Origin: Gamarada debralockiae
Taxonomy: Eukaryota; Ascomycota; Leotiomycetes; Helotiales; Hyphodiscaceae
DNA length: 64,000 nt
Reading direction: 5' to 3'
Assembly (NCBI GenBank): GCA_002803225.1
Contig: NXFV01000488.1
Span: 62,001-126,000 of the forward strand
Shown: positions 10,365 to 19,449 of the stretch, piece after piece
Layout: the number at the start of each line of letters is the position of its first letter
How positions within the stretch are numbered: the stretch's first letter is position 1
Notes under the pieces: generated by a model
What the model was told of the DNA's origin: nothing
Databases searched by the model: none
Seen by the model: the letters and a program-made list of their open reading frames with translations, nothing else
Translations under genes and position numbers: made by a program

Positions 10365-12215
10365 ATGCATCTTTTTCGTCGGTTCATGACAGTTAGTACC
10401 ATTGGGGTATTTGGATTCTACATTCTACAGAAGAGTTCCCTAGGCTTCAGTTTTGCTTGGCAGTGGCTCAACTTTAGCGGCATGGGACAAAGCCTTCATG
10501 AGCAGAAATGGTGGAAGGAAGCTGTCGTATACGAAATCTACATCCCAAGTTTCAAAGACTCCAACGACGATGGGATCGGTGACATCCCAGGAATTATCTC
10601 GAAGTTAGACTACCTGCGTGACCTAGGCGTCGACGTTCTGGCCATCGGGCCGCATTACCGAAGTCCTCAGGTGGACATGGGCTACGATATTTCCGACTAC
10701 GAACAAGTCCATCAGCCTTATGGAACAGTCGAAGATGTCCAAGCGCTAATAGATGCCACACATGCTCGAGGAATGCGCATTATCTTCGATCTTGTCATCA
10801 ACCACTCCTCCAACATGCACAAATGGTTCCAGGAATCCCGATCTTCTAAGCAAAATCCGAAACGGGACTGGTATTTCTGGAGACCAGCGAAAATTGATGC
10901 AGATGGGAACCGTCGTCCGCCGAATAATTGGAGAGGCCTTTTTTCTGGTCCGGCTTGGACGTGGGATGAGGTTACGGAGGAGTATTATTTCCATGCTTAT
11001 GCGCCTGAGATGCCGGATTTCAATTGGGAGAATGAGGATTGTCGGAAAGCTATTTATCAGACGGCGATGAAATTCTGGCTTGATCGTGGAATCGATGGGT
11101 TCAGAATCGATACTGTGAACAAATATTCGAAAGATATCACTTTCCCAGATGCCGAGATCACAGATCCAGGCCAAGAAACTCAGCCGGCTACGAAATATTA
11201 CACCAATGGGTCGCGAATTCATGAGTTTCTGGGTGAGATGAAAACTGTCTTCGACAGTTACGATGCGATGACCGTCGGCGAGCTCTCGCACTTCGACGGC
11301 CCTGATTCGGAAGTGTTGAATTTTGTGTCTGCAAGCAAAGGTCAGCTGAATATGGTGTTCAATTTTGGACTTGCAAGACTTGGCCGAAGAACTGGAGGAT
11401 CTAGAGGATCTTTGAAGACTTCCAAGTTTAAGAACGAGACAACTCGTTGGCAAAGGTTTGTCCAATCTTCTGACGCCTGGACCACAGTCTTTCTTGAAAA
11501 TCACGATCATGGCCGCTCAATCTCCCTATTCGGCGCCGATGCTTCACCCGACGAGCGAGTACGCAGTGGAAAGATGCTCGCAATAATCATGGCCACAGTG
11601 ACAGGGACTCTTTTCCTGTATCAAGGTGAGGAAATTGGTATGACCAATATCCCACACTCATGGCCTCCAGAGGAGTTCAAAGATGTGCGTTCCGTGAATT
11701 ACTACACTGAAGCTCAAGAGCGATATAAAGATGATCCTAAGGAGATGGAATTTGCGCTGAAAGAGATGTGGAAAAGAGCAAGAGACCATGCGAGATTGCC
11801 GATGCAATGGGACGGTGGGGAGAATGCTGGATTCTGCGCGCCGGGAGTGGAGCCGTGGATGAAGGTGCACGATGACTGGGAGGAAAATAATGCGCAGAGT
11901 CAGCTTAAAGATTCACATTCACTACTGGAATTTTGGAAGAAACTTTTGAGGATCAGGAAGCAGTATAAGGATCTCTTTGTCTATGGCCATTATGAAGTGA
12001 TCGAGACGGGTGATGAGGACTTGTTCGTGTTCACGAAGAAGAGTGAGAGGATGAAATCACTTACTGTTGTGAACATGTCTGGCAAACAGAAGATCTGGGG
12101 AGGCCCAAGTCCTATTCTTGGCAAGAATTGCAGGCTGCTGATTGGGAATGTTCAGAGCTTGGAAGATGGCTTCTTGAGCGATTGGGAAGGAAGGGTATAC
12201 CTGCAGACGCCATAG
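10365..12215 (+). CDS. GH13 alpha-glucosidase (maltase type) with N-terminal membrane anchor
   Basis: An intronless 616-residue GH13 enzyme that hydrolyses terminal alpha-1,4 glucosyl bonds (maltose, sucrose-like or isomaltose substrates). The four conserved regions are present: DLVINH (about 142), GFRIDTVN with the nucleophile Asp near 248, TVGELSHF with the acid/base Glu near 305, and ENHDHGR near 380. NPKRDWYFWRPA and PPNNWRGLF are typical of fungal/yeast maltases (subfamily GH13_40-like). Unlike the usual cytosolic maltases, it begins with about 45 extra residues containing a hydrophobic stretch (TVSTIGVFGFYIL), which could be a signal anchor. There is no adjacent transporter or regulator; an alpha-glucoside permease lies 50 kb away. 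Confidence 0.93.
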   Translation: MHLFRRFMTVSTIGVFGFYILQKSSLGFSFAWQWLNFSGMGQSLHEQKWWKEAVVYEIYIPSFKDSNDDGIGDIPGIISKLDYLRDLGVDVLAIGPHYRSPQVDMGYDISDYEQVHQPYGTVEDVQALIDATHARGMRIIFDLVINHSSNMHKWFQESRSSKQNPKRDWYFWRPAKIDADGNRRPPNNWRGLFSGPAWTWDEVTEEYYFHAYAPEMPDFNWENEDCRKAIYQTAMKFWLDRGIDGFRIDTVNKYSKDITFPDAEITDPGQETQPATKYYTNGSRIHEFLGEMKTVFDSYDAMTVGELSHFDGPDSEVLNFVSASKGQLNMVFNFGLARLGRRTGGSRGSLKTSKFKNETTRWQRFVQSSDAWTTVFLENHDHGRSISLFGADASPDERVRSGKMLAIIMATVTGTLFLYQGEEIGMTNIPHSWPPEEFKDVRSVNYYTEAQERYKDDPKEMEFALKEMWKRARDHARLPMQWDGGENAGFCAPGVEPWMKVHDDWEENNAQSQLKDSHSLLEFWKKLLRIRKQYKDLFVYGHYEVIETGDEDLFVFTKKSERMKSLTVVNMSGKQKIWGGPSPILGKNCRLLIGNVQSLEDGFLSDWEGRVYLQTP

Positions 12216-12554
12216 TTTTAGCTATCGAGAGATAAATAGTGCAGGCTCATTTAGGAAAGCCGCGAGTGACATAGTTTGCATTTCATATCAGCAGTACTTT
12301 ATTACTCCGTCGCAATGAATGGTCTTATAAAGGGGCCGATCTGAGGAACATTTTAACAGCCACAGCCTGAAAGTTTAGCGATGCACAACCTGGAAATCAT
12401 TCAGACAGGCATCAGAATCTAAGCGACCGAAGCTTCACTTGCCCAATTTTCCCCGTTTCATCCGCCGCTTTCGCAATGTCGTCTCCTTCCATCGGAACGC
12501 CAATATGGTTGTCATAGATAGTACTCATCTTCAAACCAACAAGGTGAAAAGTTC
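12216..12554. other. convergent 3' region
   Basis: Lies between the ends of the GH13 gene and the convergent MFS gene. No coding frame is supported; presumably the two 3' UTRs. Confidence 0.5.
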
Positions 12555-14388
12555 TCAATCCACACGGATTGGATACTTCTCCCTGAGCTTCCCACCGTAG
12601 GTGTAAATCAAAGCTGGGGCTGGAATCAGGCCTAGCGCTATGAAACCCAGCAAAGAATTTCCCCATCCCAGGCCTAGCGACGCATACATGTACGGACCAG
12701 CGAGAGGTAGAAAGGCCGCAAAGAGACATCGTATAGCTGTCAAGCCTGCCATCGCTGACGCAGCATACTGCCCCGAAGCATCAATGAAGTACGTTTGGAT
12801 AGCGGCAAATATTCCCATCGTGCCGAATCCAAAGGGCAGAAGACCGATGATAGGGACAATCCAGTGGGCATGTTTGTCAGCCGACCACCCATACCAAAAG
12901 AAGCTGATAGGGATGAAGAAAGCGTAGAACAGGGACGTGGCAAGGCGCATCTCGGGTTTGTAGACGCCCTTGTTGGCTTTGGTGAGCCGAACGACTGTCG
13001 GATCGGACGTCTTGGCCACAGCCACCATCCCCATCATGAAGCCCAGTCCTACACCGAGATAGGCTAGGCCGCAGAGCTCTGGATCCCAGCGGTAGACTTC
13101 GATAAACAGGCCGGTGACAGTGGTGAAAATCAGGTATACGAGGCTGAATACGAAGGACATGTACAGAGCCAAGAGGGGAAATATTGGCGAGAAGAGCATT
13201 CGGAAAGGCCGGACAATACCTCGTCCTAGCACAGCTCCTGTTGTGAGTTCAGCTGCGCTTTTGTTGATGTCGTAGGCACTCTGAAGGTCTCCTCGGCCGG
13301 TCTCCTTCCGCAGTCTCTTGGTCTTGGTGCGGATGAGAACCGAAGCGTTCGTCTCCTTTCCCACGATAAGGAAGCCAATGGAGAAAACACTGCACGCTAT
13401 TAGAAGTACCCAATACACCCATCTCCATCCCGCCCTCTCCGCGATGAAACCACCAATGATGGGTCCGATGACTGGCCCGAAGAGTGGTCCCAGGACAAAC
13501 ATGGAGTTTGCGAGACCTCGCTGTTCAATTGGGAACAGATCCGCGATGACCCCGCCTCCTATCGACAAACAGGCAGATCCTCCGAGGCCAGCGAGAAATC
13601 TAAAGGCAATGAGTGATCCTAAATTTGGTGCCAGTGCGCCTCCAAGCTGCCATACTGTTAGGAAGGCGTTGGAACAGTTGAGAACTAGTCGTCGTCCGTA
13701 GATTTCACTTAACGGAGAAAGGATAAGTGGCCCAACCTGAATATAATCAGAATACTATAGGATATAAGGTACTAGACTCCACATACCGCAAATCCTAAAA
13801 TAAATATGCTTACGGTCAAGGTGCTGAGAATTGATGAAGTGTTGTGAAACTCCTTGTTCATGATTGAGATCCCCGGTGCAATGACAGACGAGCACAGCGG
13901 ACTGGAAACAGCTTTAACAATTTACCAGGCTTGGTGAAGCTAGATATTGCATACCTCAAAAACGTAATGCCACTTACAAAGCCAAGAAGCATCCATTTCC
14001 TTGAGTCCGGGTAGTTTCTATGCCAGAGTCAGTGACAATCATTCTGCCATTCAGGAGGCCTTACCTAGGATGCATTGGATCGTGCTGGCCGTCCCAACCA
14101 ACCAGACCATTTTCAATATCAGACTCGGGATATGTCTCTCGAACGATGTTCTGTTTCGGTTTGCTGGATCGACTTTGGCGTGGTGATATTGATTTGTGGC
14201 TCGTCGGACGAAATATCGACTCCGCTTTCATTGACGTCTCCCCAGCTTCCTAGGGCGCATGTTAGGATCATCTCAAGAGACTGACTTTCAGTGAATCTCA
14301 CATCCTTTTGCTCTCGAACATCTCGTGTACTTGATAAACTTCCTTTTTCTACGTCCGAAGCTGGTCCCTTCTCATCTGAAGTTCCCAT
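12555..14388 (-). CDS. MFS transporter, DHA1 drug/polyamine exporter type
   Basis: Five exons (14388-14302, 14249-14065, 14017-13955, 13901-13787, 13736-12555) give 543 residues in frame. A polar cytosolic N-terminus of about 85 residues leads to the ENGLVGWDGQHDP motif that precedes the first membrane helix in fungal DHA1 exporters. The loop 2-3 motif GPLILSPLSEIYGRR and the helix 5 stretch GPLFGPVIGPIIGGF (antiporter motif C) follow, with about 12 predicted helices. This points to a plasma-membrane proton antiporter for toxic compounds or polyamines. No cluster partner is adjacent. A GC-rich palindrome lies about 173 bases upstream of the start codon. Confidence 0.92.
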
Positions 14389-14560
14389 CTTCGTTGAACA
14401 CCAAAGGCTTTGGCCTTGTCGCAGACGAGAGGGTATGTTTCTACAATCAAGCTACAAGGATGTGTATTCAAAACACAGCAAGGCGCAACTTAGTTAAATA
14501 TTTTCCTTTGCGAGGAAATGAGGTCGCAGTAGATCATTTGTCAAATTATGGCAGCAAAAC

Positions 14561-14594
14561 GCGGGGCAACTGCACCCCAGCGGCGTCGCCCCGC
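14561..14594. promoter_or_regulatory. GC-rich inverted repeat upstream of the MFS gene
   Basis: GCGGGGC at 14561-14567 is mirrored by GCCCCGC at 14588-14594, about 173 bases upstream of the MFS start codon at 14388. CGG-rich palindromes are the usual targets of fungal Zn2Cys6 regulators, so an operator for this exporter is conceivable. The sequence is seen; the role is a guess. Confidence 0.3.
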
Positions 14595-14932
14595 AGTGCT
14601 TAACACCGGTTAGGGCCGAGAAATCGAGATCCGGAAGTTGACATCCGACCTTGCATTGCAGGGGTCAGGAGTACCTTATGAGTAATTGCATAACTTGTCT
14701 AAAGATGAAATTTTCTTCCCCTTACGGATGTACAAAAAGGGTACCGGCACCTCACTCCTAAAAGGTAGGTTTGTACTGCCAAAAGTGGTTTAAGAGCCGT
14801 CGTTCAGATTGAAGTAATCAATTGGAGCGGAGGGGAATTTTGGATATTAAAAACGTCCACAAAGAATGTTCTAAAACGATTGCCTTATAGTCAGGGTGCC
14901 TTTCTCGAACAAACTGCGGCACTGAAGCTGTT

Positions 14933-15883
14933 TCAATCACCAGCGGAAGCAAAGAGCTTCTGAGGTCTTCCATTGTAGTCACAACTAGCGAATTTCCACC
15001 AGCTCATATGTCGAGATGCCAAGCATCGTATTATTATCCACCTCAAGACCGGTAGAATGGGTGGCCAGTTCCCCCATAACCCGTCCTCGTATGTCAGATC
15101 GTGATTCAGCAGGAAGAACATTGTGGAGGTGGTCTTGCTCAACGCCGCGGCGGACCGCTTGCCTTCTGCCTGACCGAGAGTGAGAATAGGGAGTTGGTCT
15201 CCGAATCGAGACAGATCTAATAGCGAGGGGATTTCGTCGGAAAGGTGTTCGGAAAGCGTCTTGCTAAATGTATCGATGATACGGACTAGTTCCACGCCTG
15301 AAAATGAGTGCTCCTTACCAGCCAGTGAAGTGAGGTAGTCATTGAATGCTTCAACGCCGGCGTGAAAAGCATCTAAAACATTGGTATCTAACACTCAACT
15401 GCATCAAAAGAACACATTACCATGTTGAGCTACGTTCTTATCCATCAAACCTTTCTCGCCCGCGAATCTCTCAATTTCAGGAAACAGGAATTTCTCTTCG
15501 CCTTTGTGGTGATCTGCGGCACGTCAGCGCCCAGAGCATTAAGTTTGGCTCGAAGACATCGTACTATCAAGTACTGCATACCAGCAGAGACAGTATCCGA
15601 TGAACGATTGATAGTCCCGTGAAACAACATTCGGCGCTTGCAGATAGATGCTATTCAGTCCACGAATAATGATATTATGAACCACAGCCATCGCGCTGGC
15701 CGCCTCGATGTATTGATCTGATTTTTTCTGCGAAGCCTGTCCAGTCTTGTCAGTGAGTTACATCTGCTTATGGAAAGGCAAAATCATATCTGGACATACC
15801 GAGCCTGCTTTCTGATGCTTAGGTGTCCTGATAAGCTTCAGCGGTCCATCCGCCCATTGTGTTGACCTTGCTCGTCCTTCCAT
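14933..15883 (-). CDS. hemerythrin-like (HHE) domain protein
   Basis: Four exons (15883-15800, 15745-15565, 15513-15421, 15372-14933) join in frame to 265 residues. Iron-ligand-like residues of the four-helix hemerythrin bundle are visible in order: VHNII, NHHKGEEKFLFPEI, QHDAFHAGVEAF and LSEHLSDEI. The leader WADGPLKLI and the long C-terminal part with a Trp-rich segment match fungal HHE proteins of unknown role; they probably bind a di-iron centre and may sense or buffer oxygen, NO or iron. The exon 2 donor was chosen (GATA|GTACGA) because it restores the NHHKGEE helix. It lies upstream of decayed DNA but looks intact. Confidence 0.85.
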
Positions 15884-16470
15884 GTAGCATTTGCTAATAG
15901 GTCTTTGATGAAGTAGCACCAATCGACAAAATAAACGAGAAGGAGCTAGAAACATCGATGCACTTTGGTGCTAGGTATTCGGCACGCATAGCTGGATTTA
16001 AGACATACGAGTCGCCAGCGCAGTGTCGGAGTCCGCAGAAAGTCCAGAAGTAAGAAACACAAGCTCGGATGATCTTCGAGTCCGATGGTAGAAGAAATCT
16101 ATTGCAAGTTTGAAGTTTCTTACTCATATCGGTAAATAATCTTCAGCGATTCCGATCACGTGCTCAAGTCTATATGTCCTTGGCGGATTTGATTGGCTTG
16201 GACAACATCATATTCAGTACCGGAACTGAGAAGAGAACTTCAAAACTTAGTCATGTGCACGATATGGGGAGTGAGATGATCCATTACTATTTGCATTCCA
16301 GCGCATCAAGCAAATCCAAGCTGCTTCGCCATGGAGTACCATAGAACTATGAGGTTACTTTTCGGTCAGTTCTAAGCCGAGGATTTAATTTAAGACACAA
16401 CACTGGACATGAGAGAAAATTCTGTCCTCCATCAACGTGGACAAATTCCCTCCTTTCTGGAAGCGCAAGA
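15884..16470. other. intergenic, no gene seen
   Basis: Promoter side of the hemerythrin-like gene. Open frames here are short and lack family features. Confidence 0.5.
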
Positions 16471-18225
16471 ATGGGATTCTTTTTACTTCCTCCTCACGTC
16501 GTCATTCCTGTCAAGACTTGTCTCAGGTTTCGGTGGTGTAAGTTTCTCTTGACTACCCCTCCTAGACTACAATCTTGCTAAAAGATGAATTCATGTCGGT
16601 CTATGACGAATTAATGCAGCTGCTGCCCCGATAGCACAGTGACTCTGGATACCTTACAGGCTCAACTCTTGGATTCTTCGGAGCTTCCATTGGAATTGCT
16701 TGAGCAATAGCACTCATTTTCTGCAACTCTATCGGAAACTACTTTGGACGTTTGCCCACCGCGAGGTTGGCGCTGTTATAATTATCGAGTCTGCAATCAT
16801 GGAGACATTTGTACCCTCTCTCAACGTGTATATTAGAGGGAAGATCATATTGGCTTTTGAACATCAATGGTTCAAATGGGTGTTCCAGTCTTCGTCGCTG
16901 AGTTGAGTCATCCAAAGGAGGTATAAAGTTTACATCGTCCTACAACGCTGTTCTTTTCGACTATGTTGTTGGAGTAGGATTTCCCCTTTGAGCTATGGTT
17001 GATATAGTGCCGACTGGTCAATAAGCTTGGGATGCTTTGGCGCCGTTCGGATGTCTGTTCAAATGGTAGTGGAAGCTGCCAACCATTCTGCAGGCTCTCC
17101 CTTCGGTGTATCAGCTGCTTCTGGTCAGTACAATACAAGTTGAAGAAGTGTCTCATTCATTAACTAAACCTCTCAAACTTATATTTATTTCGGACCCGAG
17201 TCACCTCGTTGGCTTATTTGTTGGAACGTGACATCTGAGTCATAACCCCTTGGCCCTGTTGCCTAGGGTATGAGTCACTACGCTGTATATAGAGCCCTTG
17301 GATAACTACTCTCCAAATGTCAAGCTGCTTTCACATTCTACAATTATGACCTCGCAACATTATTGCAACGGGATGCGAGACTCAAGCTCGAAATATTCTC
17401 GTCAAATATCACGGCGAACGTAATACGACATCCGAATGAGTTATAGTTGAGTTTCGACGAAATCGATGCGGCTATTGCTCGTGATGCTGAGATGAACATA
17501 TCCTGGAGAGCATTCTTTGGCTTGAAAACAAACTGGAAGAAAATCGGACTCTCCATCGTGGTAGTTGTTTTCTCTCAATCTATTGGGAATATTCTAGTCT
17601 CCAACTTTCTCCCTCAATTTTGAAGGACACTGGTCTAGATTCCAATTATAACCGCACTCTTATCAACGGGATTATCACGCTCTGGGCATACCTTGTGTCT
17701 ATTGCGGTGGTTTTGTCATGGATGCTTTCCGCCGCCGGACATTCTCCTCGTTGGATGTGGCGAATCACCGGTAGTTCTCATTGTCTGAGTTATTGCTTCC
17801 GAGCAGTTCGTTGTGAATGGATCTCTTGCTGCTGGTCGCTTTGCTTCGCCTGCATTTTCCTTACCAGGCTTTCCATACCTTCGTCTGGTTGGACCTTGTG
17901 GTCACCTACCCTCTCAAAATTGTGACCTACAAGATGCGCGCCAAGGCTTGGGCTTATATTCTCCTAGTGGCATGTCTCTCAGATTTTTGAAAACTACATC
18001 AACCCCTGCGTTGGGAAATATCGGCTGGAGGTTTTACATATATCTCTGTATTTGGGCTGCGATGGTTTGGTTGATTGTTTATTTCTTTTTGTCGAAATTC
18101 AGAGACCTACTCTTAAAGAGCTATCACTTATCTTCGAAGATGATGCTGGACCAAAGGAGGCACTTGAAAACACTGAAGGGAAGCAAGAGTCTTTTGACGA
18201 GGAAGAATACAGGCTTGGTGAATAG
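16471..18225 (+). pseudogene. decayed MFS sugar transporter
   Basis: Pieces of a hexose-transporter-like protein occur in the expected order but in different frames with many stops. They include VPVFVAELSHPKE-like sequence near 16890, WKLPTILQALPSVYQLLL near 17070, AIARDAEMNISWRAFFGLK near 17470, and the tail PTLKELSLIFEDDAGPKEA ending at the TAG 18223-18225. Intact relatives are about 530 residues, so the span fits one gene. Several stops are TAG or TAA at places expected to be Gln or Trp. Not functional. Confidence 0.65.
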
Positions 18226-18296
18226 AAGAAGGGGGGTCTGTCTGTTCACATCGAATAGGTTTTACAGCCATATCTAAAAGCATTCAGTTCCTTGTA

Positions 18297-19432
18297 TGAA
18301 ATCGAAAGGGGAAGAAGAAGTCTTGTTGTCAGAAGGCCAACAAAGAGAGGAGTTCTTAGTGGATCAGGGAGGGTCGATCCATTCCTGAGCTATCCAGTGG
18401 ATAAGCCGACCAAAATTGCACGAATTGATGAATCACGGTAAGTAAAATTGTCGCCTTGTCCATAGGTTAGCTTGCTAGCTCTCTCAATTCCTTATTTGAA
18501 TCTAACATCCTTTGTCACAGCTGTCACCTACTTATTGCCTGGATTAATCCCAGATGCAGAAAATCACGCCGCTAATCCAGTCTCAAAGGCCTGGTTCTCT
18601 ACTGGACTCGAACATCCCTTAGTATTTCACGCTCTCGTCTTTCCCAGCTCCTTTGATCTAGATTTTCTGCGCACCTCGAAAATATTTCCCAACTCACCAC
18701 AAGCACTTTCACACAAATTGGTAGTCATACAGAAGCCCAAAGAGATTATGAATGATCCTGAGAAAGCTTGTCGGGACGAAGTCATTCTGGCCATTCTGGT
18801 ATTGTCGTCTCACGAATCAATGGGCCCATCCCAAGTTAGAGGCAATCCGTTCGTTTCTCCACTCAAGAGCGCACAGTGGCCCAATATCTATGGCAACATT
18901 ACATATGTCCCTGTGCACATGAAATCGGTTTTGAAGCTGATCACCATCGGTGGAGGACTTGAGAAGCTCGAGCTGCATGGCCTTGCTGAGATTATCGCGG
19001 GGTGAGTTAAAATAAGTATTTTCATACCCTCGATGCAAAGAGATCCATTACTTTTCAGCGAACAGCGACCAACATGACAAGAAAAGTGGCGAAAAGAGGA
19101 CCTCCCACTGATATAATTTCAGGGAGATGTCTATCCGCGACACAGTCGTTGTCCAAACCTAATTTAACTATCCTTGAGAGTATCAGAAATAGGGATCGCG
19201 ACACTCATGAATTGGGCAATATCACCTCCACGGTCGCTAATACCGAAACTTGGACGAGGATTTCGAGGTCTTCAAGACTATGGCATCACCGAGAATGCAA
19301 TATTCGTCTTGAATACCATTGGTGGTGTGGCCATCGCCATCAACCATTATCTTGATTGGGAGCCAGAGGCATGAGCATCGGTGCCCTTTCAAAAACACGA
19401 ACTGCTATTGTCGAATCAGATGATCAATTGAG
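18297..19432 (+). pseudogene. fungal-type transcription factor, 5' part (split by a transposon)
   Basis: The segment GSGRVDPFLSYPVDKP near 18370 and the helical middle region around 18540-19000 (YLLPGLIPDAENHA, ITIGGGLEKLELHGLAEI) match the regulatory domain of fungal Zn2Cys6-type factors. It continues in another frame with GFRGLQDYGITENAIFVL near 19255 and then IGALSKTRTAIVESDDQL, up to a donor AG|GTAAAA at 19433. No cysteine cluster was found, so the DNA-binding part is missing or elsewhere. A stop at about 19373 and frame changes show decay. The gene resumes at 22420, on the far side of the Crypton-like element. Confidence 0.55.
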
Positions 19433-19449
19433 GTAAAATCATAAATGTA

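Noticed and set aside
10746..11510. 254-codon minus-strand frame
   Set aside because: Antisense shadow of the GH13 gene; no motif, and composition mirrors the sense codons.
12640..13701. plus-strand frames over the MFS gene
   Set aside because: Shadows of a five-exon transporter whose frames close exactly on the other strand.
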